Part shown: in pieces, positions 8,532 through 18,649 of the stretch
Layout of the letters: each line of letters opens with the position of its first letter
Position numbering within the stretch: position 1 is the first letter of the stretch
NCBI GenBank assembly: GCA_036939755.1
Contig: JALLAZ010000157.1
Location: 1 to 21,435, forward strand
Direction: 5' to 3'
Source of the DNA: Stephanodiscus triporus
Lineage: Eukaryota > Bacillariophyta > Thalassiosirophyceae > Thalassiosirales > Thalassiosiraceae
Length of the DNA stretch: 21,435 bases
The notes under the pieces: generated by a model
Seen by the model: the letters and a program-made list of their open reading frames with translations, nothing else
What the model was told of the DNA's origin: nothing
Databases searched by the model: none
Made by a program: the position numbers and the translations under genes

Positions 8532-10004
8532 ATGACGATACAAAATGTTCTGTACTGGTTCGTCAGCAGAACCGTGGCAAGCCGCGGTGCCGCTGCTTTT
8601 GTTACTCCACGTACGGCCTCCCAACCAGAAGTTGCGATGATTGGCATGTCGAGGGATGTCTACTCTCAGAGCAACAATTTTCCCAGAAATGAGAACTGGG
8701 GTTTTTGGCGAAACGACCGGCAAAATGGGAGAGGGGGTTATCAAACAGTTTTTGACGACACCACCGAAAGGCAACGAGATTCTGGTGAACGAAGGAATGG
8801 TGGCTACGACTATGAAACGCGAGGAGATTATAATGATTATTACGACGGACCAGACTCAGATTTTGGCGTGCGGGAATATCAGCAGCAATATCGTCGTCAA
8901 GATTTTGGTCAAAATTTAGATGGCGATTTTGAGCGACAGGAATCAGGCAACTTTGGAAGACGCAGCATTGATGGGCGTCAAGGATATTATCGCGATGAGC
9001 CACGATATCCTTATGACCTAAACGACGAAGACGATTCTCGGGGGCAGCCTCAAAGATACAAAGACAAGAACGATTATTTTGGTGGAAGCCAAAAGCAGCG
9101 ATATGGAACGCAGGAACAGTATCGGCCAGAATTTTTTGATCAAAATTTTGATGGTGATTTTGGGCGACAGGAATTCTCTAAGGGAAACTTTGGCAGAAGA
9201 CGCAGCATTGATGGGCGTCAAGAATATTATCGTGACGAGCCAAGATATCCCTATGACCTACAAGATGAAGACGATTCTTGGGGGCAGCCTCGAAGATACG
9301 GAGAAAAGAACGATTATTTTGGTGGACGCGAACGGCTGCGATTTGAAGCGGATAATTCATATGATACTAAACGCTTACCGCGGTATGATGCTTCGCAAGA
9401 AAGGGAACAGGAACAATATCGACCGAGTGAAATTGTACGAGACGAACCAATTGGTTTTGGAGTCGTGGATAGGATGGCAGGTAGAATGATTAGTCCATTT
9501 GCAGGATTTGAGATGATGGATAGAATGATGAACAACATGATGATTTTGAACAACATGATGATGGATCCTTTTTCAGGGTTTGGCATGATGAATCAAATGA
9601 TGGACCGGCTTAGTTTTGAAATGGAGGCAAGAATGAATCAAGATCAAGCGTCAATAGAAGGCTTGGTAGATGATGCTCGTGACTGCATTCGCGCTGATCC
9701 GGCAGTGGCTAATATGTTAGGTGATAGAATTGTCCTGGGAATGCCTTTTGCTCAGTCATCATCATCTGCCATTATCAATGGGGTGAAAAGAACTCGTCTA
9801 GACTTGATAATTCCAGTTGTTGGAAGCCGGGGCGAAGGCCGAGTAAGGCTGCTGGCAGAACAAGGTACAATATCTCTACTTGAGGTGGACGTGGGAGGGC
9901 GTGTCATTGATGTCCGTGTTGACGAGCGGATGATCTATAATTCAAGGAACGATGGGGATGACGAGATAATTGATGCAAATGTAGTGGACAAAGTATATCG
10001 TTGA
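8532..10004 (+). CDS. plastid-type hypothetical protein with internal duplication, Met-rich segment and folded C-terminal domain
   Basis: I do not recognise this protein of 490 residues. The N-terminus (MTIQNVLYWFV...ASRGAAA|FVTP) looks like a signal peptide with an AAA|F cleavage site at Phe23, a plastid bipartite presequence. Residues about 45-300 are very polar, rich in Arg, Asp, Tyr, Gln and Gly. Within them lie two copies of a ~75-residue unit (118-193 and 195-268) sharing DGDF.RQE, NFGRR.SIDGRQ.YYRDEPRYPYDL, DEDDS.GQP and KNDYFGG. Residues 315-366 are Met-rich (MMDRMMNNMMILNNMMM). The C-terminal ~110 residues are different: predicted helix ASIEGLVDDARDCIRADP, then LGDRIVLGMP, a strand LDLIIPVVGSRGEGRVRLLA and a further strand pair. 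This layout faintly recalls Coa1/Tim21-type domains, a guess only. ATG 8472 would add 20 residues and hide the signal peptide, so 8532 is preferred. The stop lies 94 bp from the converging gene's stop. Confidence 0.75.
   Translation: MTIQNVLYWFVSRTVASRGAAAFVTPRTASQPEVAMIGMSRDVYSQSNNFPRNENWGFWRNDRQNGRGGYQTVFDDTTERQRDSGERRNGGYDYETRGDYNDYYDGPDSDFGVREYQQQYRRQDFGQNLDGDFERQESGNFGRRSIDGRQGYYRDEPRYPYDLNDEDDSRGQPQRYKDKNDYFGGSQKQRYGTQEQYRPEFFDQNFDGDFGRQEFSKGNFGRRRSIDGRQEYYRDEPRYPYDLQDEDDSWGQPRRYGEKNDYFGGRERLRFEADNSYDTKRLPRYDASQEREQEQYRPSEIVRDEPIGFGVVDRMAGRMISPFAGFEMMDRMMNNMMILNNMMMDPFSGFGMMNQMMDRLSFEMEARMNQDQASIEGLVDDARDCIRADPAVANMLGDRIVLGMPFAQSSSSAIINGVKRTRLDLIIPVVGSRGEGRVRLLAEQGTISLLEVDVGGRVIDVRVDERMIYNSRNDGDDEIIDANVVDKVYR
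8883..9334 (+). repeat. in-frame tandem duplication of about 225-231 bp inside the plastid-type gene
   Basis: Copies at about 8883-9110 and 9114-9334 are clearly similar in DNA and protein. For example GACGCAGCATTGATGGGCGT occurs at about 8959 and again near 9199, and AAGAACGATTATTTTGGTGG recurs near 9065 and 9305. The copies differ by point changes and two to three inserted codons, and both stay in frame. Confidence 0.85.
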
Positions 10005-10098
10005 AATTTGGAATGCATCTGTTGTAAATGAAATAATCAAACATTTCTATGCTTAACGAGCAAACGCTATCTCTGAATTGAGAAATCTTCGTCTTCGA

Positions 10099-10720
10099 CT
10101 ACAGCAGATAACCAGGCCCACTTACATCTACATTCAATGGCAAGGTGTCTGACACTTTTGTGAACGTTCCAACGTCTTCTATCCCTAGCCCCTGTCCCAA
10201 CCATCCAGGTCCGAATGCTGCATTTGCTCCCAGGAAGAAGATTATTAAAGCTGCGAGGATGTATGTGAAGATATTGATCCCTAGTAGCTGTCGTTTGATG
10301 TGGCAACGAGTAAAGATCATATTAAAGGAAGCGCCGGGGGAAGAAGAAAGTCTAGGAGTACCGGATTGCACTCACACCTTTCATCACCATCCACCGGCTC
10401 GGAGCACCTCCCTCAATATCCCCCCACGTTTCATCAGATATATCACGATCACTTCCACGTATAATATCGAGACCAATGTTGTTAGGAACACTTCGGCTAT
10501 TGCCTCTTTGACTTATTTCATCCGAATCTCGTTCGCTTTTGCTTTCATCCGCCGCACCGGATTTCAACCTCGTCGATGATGTTGTATGGCGAATCCATGT
10601 TTTTGTGATGCTAGTGCGTGAACATGGTCGCAAAGGTGAGAATGCAGCGGCCGAGCATGTAAGCGCGGTAAGGTGCCGGGTTGTTAAGGCCAGGAGCGGG
10701 TGCAGTGCAGCGGATTTCAT
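10099..10720 (-). CDS. small plastid-type single-pass membrane protein, two exons, function unknown
   Basis: Exon 1 is 10720-10376 and exon 2 is 10287-10099, joined across an 88-nt phase-0 intron (10375-10288) with donor AAAGGT|GTGAGT and acceptor AAACGACAG. The product is 177 residues from ATG 10720; an ATG at 10753 would add 11. The N-terminus MKSAALHPLLALTTRHLTAL leads to CSAAA|FSPLRP, a strong plastid bipartite presequence with an A|F junction, followed by a Ser/Thr/Arg-rich transit region. After an acidic stretch and DETWGDIEGGAPSRWMVMKG comes one membrane segment (INIFTYILAALIIFFLGANA), then FGPGWLGQGLG and a short polar tail ending SGPGYLL. Splicing joins the WMVMKG block to LLGINIF and completes the protein; neither exon alone makes sense. 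I do not recognise the family. A thylakoid or envelope membrane position is inferred. It shares a 363-bp spacer with the divergent EngB gene. Confidence 0.72.
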
Positions 10721-11083
10721 GATGTTGTTGTTAAGAGGGAAAGAGAGATACACGTAGCGATTTATGTGAGGATAATCGTGACGCCCCCCCTGCCCCGCCC
10801 GCCTGCCCCGCGGACCCTACGTGTATGGTACTTACAGTATGTAGGGAATACGATGGCTGCCGCCGGCCCTGCCCGCTTTCCTGATGAAGGCGGGAAGCTG
10901 AGGGAAGACACAAACACATCAACCATTGCATTCTGTCGTTCCGAAAAAGTGCCAACGCCAACCAAACCCAGCAACAGCCAACAAGGCAGAGGCACCCGAC
11001 ACAACAAAAAATATTGGCAACGACATCCGACCAGGCCTTTAATTCCTGGGTGCAATCCGCACCCGTAAAGAAGACTAAAGTTC
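10721..11083. promoter_or_regulatory. 363-bp divergent spacer between plastid-type membrane protein and EngB GTPase genes
   Basis: Contains a C/G-rich block near 10783-10815 (CCCCCCC TGCCCCGCCCGCC) and then more balanced sequence. The frames crossing it on both strands lack any recognisable motif. It is a bidirectional promoter by position only. Confidence 0.4.
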
Positions 11084-13502
11084 ATGCTCGTGAGTATGGC
11101 GGCCCCGAGAAAAATTAACGGCGACCGCCGACGCAGAACGAGCGTGGGCATATGCATCATAACAATCTTTTGCATAGGAGAAAACTCTTCATTGGTGCAC
11201 CCAACCCCTGTCGCACATTCATCATGCTGTCACAATCACCGCCATGCTGCGCTGACATGCGGGGGTGTTTCTTCTCCGTTCGAATTGATGATGTCACAAG
11301 ATGACGAAACATCATCATCGCCCTCGGCCGCGACGACACCCTCCGAACGATCGCAGCGCAAGGCAGCCCAGCGTGCGAGGAAAGAGCGTACGCAAATCCA
11401 GGCCAACAGCAACAAGGCAACCTCGCAGCACCCCGATGCCGTTCTAAAACGGCATCGTCTGAAGGAGCAGCAGCAGTCGTTTGTAAAGAATAGCAGGAGG
11501 AAGCATAACTTTGCAGAGAGGGCCAACTTTTTACATCAGAGTGAAAAGATAAACGACGAATTCGATGCCAACCTCAATGCGGTGCGCGATAATCGACTGA
11601 CCAATATCAACATCCACCCGGTTGAGAATCCCTATGATCAAAGAACTGGCGATTCTAATGATGGGGGATCTGTACATCCATTGCATTCCATGGCTGTCGC
11701 TAAATTGGATAGATCGTCGACGACTGAGGATGTTGTCACGGCGATTAAACGAGCACAAAACTACCATGACATTCATGATATCCGAGAGATTGCTCATTTT
11801 TTGCTTGAAGAAGTTGGTGAGAAGTTAATTTATCTTGATCATTCAATGGCAACTTAATCTTCGTCTGCCTCCACATTGCTTACAATCACCCGCACGTTAT
11901 TGCCCGAATTCAATTGGCCGTATCAGATGTTTCATTCGCGTACGGATATCGAGGATCTCTCTTTTCACGTCTCGCTGTTGCTTCGCTACACGTCAATAAC
12001 CATGACATCGCTGAACGATGTATCACCGAAAGAAGAATAAGTCATCGATCCTCCATGCTTCCGCTGGAATCTGCCGCCATCGTTCGAGGTCTGCTAAGGT
12101 GCCATTACACCAAGGAGGCGTGGGAGGTGTTGGAAGACGAGCTCAGTTTGCCTTTGGAGGGATGGGTTGATTTTCACAGGAGCGAAACTTTTGACGACAA
12201 TGAAGTCCATCTCGAAAAGGAATCTATACGTCGACAGCTAGAAATTCGAGATAGGCTCGTCCACCGGGCACGTAGTGTCGGGTCAATCGCATCACGGCAT
12301 TTCTACGAAGATGAACCCACAGCTGCAATGAACGCTATTCAAAAATTAAAGGATATGGGTAGCATCGTGAGGGAGGCCGGGCTCACAGCAGAAGACTTGG
12401 GCATACCGTGGGATAGGCTCGTGAAGGGGGCGGCACTGTGTGAGAGTAAGCGAAGAGATGGCAAGTGGGATATCAATAATGAAGAAAGTGGCGAGGATCC
12501 TAGTCAATGGCCTTGCAACATAGTGTATTTCGTCCTTGATGCCATGGTTGCTTTCCCCCCCGAGAACAAAGACGTCACCTTTGAGGCATTATGCAATGCC
12601 TTAGTGAGGCGTACGTGCTTTGTGACTGGCGCGGTGGGAATGGACGGCTGTCCTGAAGCGGATAGAGGAGAGGTAGCCTTTATTGGCCGAAGTAATGTGG
12701 GAAAATCAAGCCTTGTGAATATGGTGAGTAATTATTTTGGTGCCGGCACTTCAATATTCGTGACGTAATGGGTCAAACGTCGGCTCACTTCCATATATCT
12801 GCGTAAATGTCACTGAAATATTATAACTACTTTGAACTAAACAGTTGACCAATCGCAAATCGTTAGCTTTCATAAGCAAAACTCCTGGGAAGACCCAACA
12901 ATTTAATTATTTTGCAGTCAACGATAAACCTGACCTTGCACGTCAAATCCGGTACGGCGATGAAGTTCTCGGATCGAAAGACCGCGATTCCTTTTATATA
13001 GTGGATCTTCCCGGATTCGGCTTTGCAAAAGTGCCTCAAAAGCAACGCCAAGAGTGGTCGGACTTCATGGATGAGTATTTGACAACGAGAGAAAGTGAGT
13101 TTATTTCTTTCCCTTCTTTATGAGTCAGACACTATCACATCGTCAACTCTTACCATTGTTGCACTTCTGGCAGCTCTACGTGTGATATTCCATCTAGTCG
13201 ACGCGAGGATCGGACCCACCGAAGAAGACGCGAAAATTATGCACAAGGTTGGCGCGATCATCGGGAGCAAACAACAACGAAATCATGCCAAATATGTGAT
13301 TATTCTGACTAAGGCTGACAAAAATGTCAAAAGCGCGTCTTCAAAAAACCCAGGAAAGGTCAGTGAGTCGGTCCGGAATAAGTTGTGTGAAACAATGAAG
13401 GCAAATAAAGTTGGGTATGCTCCTATCGTTGTGACGTCTGCAGAGACACGACTTGGGAGGGACGAGGTCTGGAGATATTTGAGGTTGGCAGCAGAGCAAT
13501 AG
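11084..13502 (+). CDS. engB: EngB/YihA-type ribosome-biogenesis GTPase with long N-terminal helical extension, four exons
   Basis: Predicted organellar GTPase; bacterial EngB/YsxC assists large-subunit ribosome assembly. Exons: 11084-11816, 11927-12723, 12845-13094 and 13174-13502. Introns of 110, 121 and 79 nt have GTGAGA or GTGAGT donors and TATCAG, AACAG and GGCAG acceptors, with phases 1, 0 and 1; the product is 702 residues. The GTPase occupies the last ~215 residues: G1 GRSNVGKSS (about 498-506), KTPGKTQQFNYF, G3 DLPGFGFAKVP, G4 LTKAD and G5 VTSAETRLG, all intact. The G1 motif and its LTNRKSLA continuation are joined only after splicing. The ~480-residue N-terminal part is unusual because bacterial EngB is about 200 residues in total. 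It has a basic start with a short hydrophobic patch (VGICIITIFCI), an Arg/Lys/Gln-rich region, then helix pairs such as HDIAERCITE, LESAAIVRGLLRCHYTKEAWEVLEDEL and EPTAAMNAIQKLKDMG that look like PPR/TPR-type repeats. Plastid or mitochondrial location is not decided. Confidence 0.88.
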
Positions 13503-13831
13503 AAAGATGAAGATTGGCTGCATGGTCAAAATGGCACCAAAGGCTTTTAATACCACTGGGTATTCACGTCAGCGTAGACACAACAATGCGACACCCAAAC
13601 CGAGCGCGCAAACCTCTTCTAGAGGTCATCGCTTTGTTTAACTTTATCATTAAGTCTATTACTGGGAAAATATACATCATTTTAGGCGTATTGCTACTTA
13701 GCAAGCGATTGCAAGATTTAGGATTCCAACTTTGGAAAAACCCGCAACATTACGATAGACTAAAATTCGTTCTTCGACTTCTCCGTCCCCACATGATTGA
13801 TGCTTGTATCATCCATTGCATCCCCCGCTGT
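13503..13831. other. convergent 3' spacer between EngB and UBA1
   Basis: 329 bp, AT-richer than the flanking exons, holding the 3' UTRs of both genes. A plus-strand frame through it (13514-13933) overlaps the UBA1 end and shows no recognisable domain. No RNA gene or repeat was seen. Confidence 0.45.
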
Positions 13832-16800
13832 TCAACGGAAACGAAACTTGACATACGGCAATTCTACCTCCTCGTCTGTATCGAGGTCATTGGCAATAAT
13901 CTCGAAAGTAATGAAAAGTTGATTGGGAGGTAGATCCTTCTTCGTAACGCTGGTCACAACTTCCGACATCTTCATTTTCATCCGTTCCGCGAGCTTCTTT
14001 TTATTGGCAAAAAAGGAAAAGAGGATTGAGACGCCATGGCTTATCATGGATACGTCTAGATTGTATTTGCCTTTGAAGTGCTCGATGAACTCTTCCAGGG
14101 TGATATCGCCCATGTTCATATCCAGGCAATCCCACGCCGTCCAATGCCATTCTTCCCCTTTGACCACTGCCGTCGTCTTGGCAGGTGGGGTGGGCTCACT
14201 GAGCGTCATGAATGGGATGGCCAGATTGACGAAGCCGTTCTTGTATGCATCAATCTGTAACTCCTTACGTGATGTACCAATAATCTTGTACAGCTCTAGG
14301 CAGATAAGTCCCGTCACCAGTGCAGTCGTGGTGGCGATGGCAGGAATGATCCGACCGGCGATTGCGCGAGAGCGATGCGTATCCTCAGTAGGAATGGAGT
14401 AGTTGAGAGCACGAAGGTTGGAGCACGCCGTCACGAAGAGCATGTGCTCATCTACATCTTTGTCGAATTCGATCGGATTGAGTTTGAACCCCGCCAAAGC
14501 ACCAGGTTTGGGAAGGCTCGCCAAAATTTGATCCACATCTTCTTCGACGACAGCGGACGACGCGACAGCATTGTCAGATTCTTTTGCCTCCGCTTCCGTT
14601 GATGCAATCTTAACTCCCTCAATAGGGGAAAAGTCAGGCACGATGACATTCTGCAAAACCTCGACGAAGTATTCCTCGTCGGTCCGTCCCTTGATGCCGA
14701 ACATGTGCGCGCGCAGATTGGCAGCGGCGACGATGAAATCAAAGTGATTCCGCATCTTTGCATCCTCGCACTTATCGTTCAGGTCGAAGATTAAAGGCTT
14801 TGGACAGCGCTTGCTTCCCGACCAAAACTTGGCCCCACTCGAGGTGATTTGATTCNTCGAAGATTAAAGGCTTTGGACAGCGCTTGCTTCCCGACCAAAA
14901 CTTGGCCCCACTCGAGGTGATTTGATTCTCTGGAAAGTTGTGCAGAAGCTGTCGTATCTGATTGTTGAAGATCGTTTCGAACTTCAGCCGCGCCCAGACG
15001 ACACAATCCTCGAAGCTCACAGGACGCTCGTCGACCAACGTTTTGCGAATCGCAAGGGCGGTCTCGACCTTGGAATTCTGCTGCCCCGCGAGGGACTCGG
15101 CGTAGTTCGGATTGCTCAGGTACGAATTGACGTCCTCGCCGCTCTGCTTGAACTCCCCCTCGAAGTAGTCCCGCGCCCATTGCAGCGTGTGTTGGATCTG
15201 ATTCGGAAAGTTTTTGAGGGTGCAGACGGGGATGCTCTTCTCGGGAGGGTCGCGCGTGGCGCCGTAGTTCTCGGTAACGCCCGGAATGACCACCTGCGTG
15301 TTGCCCTTGGTGCCGAGCGTTCCGCTCTCGAGCATGGGAAGGCGGTAGAAGAGGCATCGCTGATCGACGTACAGCCGTGCCTCGACGTTGTCGAGCGCGG
15401 TGCACACCCCACTCAGCTTGTCATAGAAATCGTCCCCGAAAATTTCCTCGGTGTCGGACCCCACCTTCTCCTGATAGGAAACTATGTTCATATTCGAATT
15501 CATCTCCATCGCGGCCCTCGCAGCGGTGTCCGACTTGAACTCGTTGATGTCCTTGTTCCTGAAGAGGAACTGTCGGCTAAGATTCGACTTTTCGATGCGG
15601 TCCATGTCAGTGATGTGTATCTTGCCCTTTTCGCCGCAGGCCACGCCCATGAGGGCCCAGTTCTTGAGCATCTCGCACCCGATGGCACCGGCGCCGACGA
15701 GGAAGTAGTTCAGGTCGAGCAACCTCATCTGCGCCTCCCTCCCGAAGACCGCGACGGTGCTGTCGTACCTGGACGTGCCGGAGGGCATCACGTCCGCCGA
15801 GGACAACGGCGCCTCGGGTAGGCACTCGTCCGCGTCGAAGTAGAAGAAGCCGTTGATGGGCGTGAACTTGCCGCTGCACGCCTTGAGAACCTCCTGGCCG
15901 ACGATCCCGCCCAGCGTAGCGCACATGGGCGATAGGACGGATCGCGATCCGGACGCCAGGTGCAGAACAATGCGTCGGTCGGCGGCGACGGCGGCGTCGT
16001 CGTCGTTCTTGAGAACTTTCCCCGAATCCATCGACCTGGCGAGCTCCCAGACTTCCCCACAGGCGGCCGCGTCCCCGGGCATGGGCAACTCCATTCCGCG
16101 CGATTCGGCGTACGACTCCAGGGCGCGATACGCCAGGTGCAGCAGCGGCGGTCTGTCGAATTTGGCGAAGTCGCTCATCATGAGCTCGCCGTGGTCGGTC
16201 AAGGCCTCCCGATACGATCGGAATTTCACCGTGACGGGCGTCTTGACCTGCGTGATGTACCCCTGCGTGGCCGGCTCGGAGCATGACGAGGCGTCGACCC
16301 CGGGCAATTCGAACGTGAACGGCCCGGTCACCCTCACCTCGTAAGTGGCGGCGTCGCCGCCGTCCCCCGACAGCAACCCGTCCAATCCCACGACCTTGGA
16401 GAACGTCACCCGATCCCCCGTCTCGAGGCCGTGCCTGCCTTGATCCTCTAGGACCTTGACCAATGCCGGATTGCTCGTCACCACGTTCTCCACCTGACTC
16501 GTGGCGGGATTCTCCCCATCCCTGTCCGTGACAACGAACGCGTCCCCGAAGTCGCAGAAAACTTTCCCGAAGACGCCGGTGGCCAGGGCATATACGAAGC
16601 ACGCGCCGGACGATCGACACCTCTCGTCGATGGCGCACAGCGTCGACGTTCGGAGGGGGACGGTAACGACCACGACGGTCGCGCCCGCGACGAGGGCCAG
16701 CAGTCCCGCCTCGTCGCGGAGGAGGGAGGACACCCCCGACGCCACGTCGACCTTGACGTACTCGTTGAGGCCCGCGAGTCGATCGCGACATAGTTCCGCC

Positions 16801-17120
16801 CGTCCCCTCCCGCCGCCGCCGGAGGAGGAGGAGGAGGAGGAGGCGCCGCGCGGCGGGAGGTCGTTCTCGCCCAGGTAGAAATTCCCCCCGAGGTCGAAGC
16901 TGTTCGGCGATTCCGGATCGCACAAAGTCACGGAGCTAACGCCCGCGAGTATTATATTCTTGGCAACCTCGACCCCGAGTCCGGACATGCCGATCAGGAC
17001 GGCGCGACTCGACATCATCCGCCTCTGGGCCTCGTGGCCCATGACGTACAGCTGACGGGAGTAGAGCTTCTCGTCCACCACGGCGGAGGGTGCGGGGGGG
17101 GAGGTGGACTCGTCGGCCAT
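13832..17120 (-). CDS. UBA1: ubiquitin-activating enzyme E1 (UBA1), frame interrupted by an assembly junction
   Basis: Activates ubiquitin by adenylation and thioester transfer at the head of the ubiquitin cascade. Starting at ATG 17120, residues 20-60 (KLYSRQLYVMGHEAQRRMM, then GMSGLGVEVAKN) form the first ThiF-like half. The second ATP site is GAGAIGCEMLKN (Gly476 onward), with DMDRIEKSNLSRQFLFR after it. The catalytic cysteine is Cys633 in IPVCTLKNFPNQIQHTLQWA. The ubiquitin-fold domain closes the protein, ending YVKFRFR. No introns were found. As given, the frame breaks at 14772-14856, where a 72-bp segment is present twice around a single N. Counting one copy only, the gene is 3216 nt and 1071 residues, a normal E1 length, and the sense on both sides joins smoothly (ITSSGAKFWSG.KRCPKPL.F is the E1 block at the break). 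It is therefore an intact gene with an assembly error. A GGA/Ser-Gly low-complexity insertion lies near residues 94-106. The 5' two-thirds is markedly GC-rich. It is divergent from Rab2. Confidence 0.95.
14784..14928. repeat. two identical 72-bp copies around a single N (unmerged contig overlap)
   Basis: 14784-14855 and 14857-14928 are identical, beginning TCGAAGATTAAAGGCTTTGG and ending TGATTTGATTC, with the only ambiguous base of the window (14856) between them. The 73 extra bases are not a multiple of three and break UBA1. This is the signature of two contigs abutted with a placeholder N without merging their overlap. Confidence 0.92.
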
Positions 17121-18236
<1,116 letters not shown>

Positions 18237-18649
18237 TTTCGAACGGGGGGGGGAAATGTGGAGGATAGTGGGGAAATGTGCAGACTGCTGCCATTTGTGC
18301 TATCTTTTAACTCCTTTGCCGTGGTGGCGGGGAAGCCGAAGAGGATCGATTTTTTGTCCTCGTTATAAATGGTGGATGATGCCCGGATGATGCTGCCCAA
18401 ATATTTGGGCCTTGTGGGGGATGGGAGCCACAATTATAGTGGGAGGCGAAATGGAGCAGTGGCATTTCAAGTGGGGGGGGGGATTGGATTTGCTGGGATT
18501 TAGAATATCCGACGAAAGGTTGTTACTTGTTTTATGTTCCTTCGTGATTTCAGTGAATATCGAAGTAGCGTGTAGTAAAAAATCGACATGTTGCCAGTTT
18601 TGACATATTATGATAACGCTATCTAATTTTTTTCGCAAGTTATTTACTC
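18237..18649. other. convergent 3' spacer between Rab2 and the four-pass membrane protein gene
   Basis: 413 bp holding both 3' UTRs. It has two long G runs (about 18245-18253 and 18473-18482) and then AT-rich sequence. Frames on either strand (for example 18363-18638 minus) lack recognisable features. I see no RNA gene. Confidence 0.4.

Noticed and set aside
8370..8774. Longer N-terminus for the TspO-like protein (start 8774)
   Set aside because: It would overlap the divergent gene by over 200 bp and place the signal peptide about 140 residues inside the protein.
13514..13933. 139-codon plus-strand frame after EngB
   Set aside because: Lies in the convergent 3' spacer and runs into antisense UBA1; no motif.
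14791..15405. 204-codon minus-strand frame with an internal unknown residue
   Set aside because: Another phase of UBA1 crossing the duplicated 72 bp; its tail repeats itself because of the assembly artefact.
14922..15821. 299-codon plus-strand open frame antisense to UBA1
   Set aside because: Arises from high GC and codon bias of UBA1 on the opposite strand; no recognisable motif.
15607..16923. 438-codon minus-strand open frame inside UBA1
   Set aside because: Arg/Gly-rich shadow of the GC-rich UBA1 exon in another phase; no domain, and UBA1 homology runs through the same bases.
13832..17120. UBA1 as a pseudogene or two genes
   Set aside because: The only defect is the N-flanked duplicated 72 bp; all catalytic motifs are intact and the frame is continuous with one copy.
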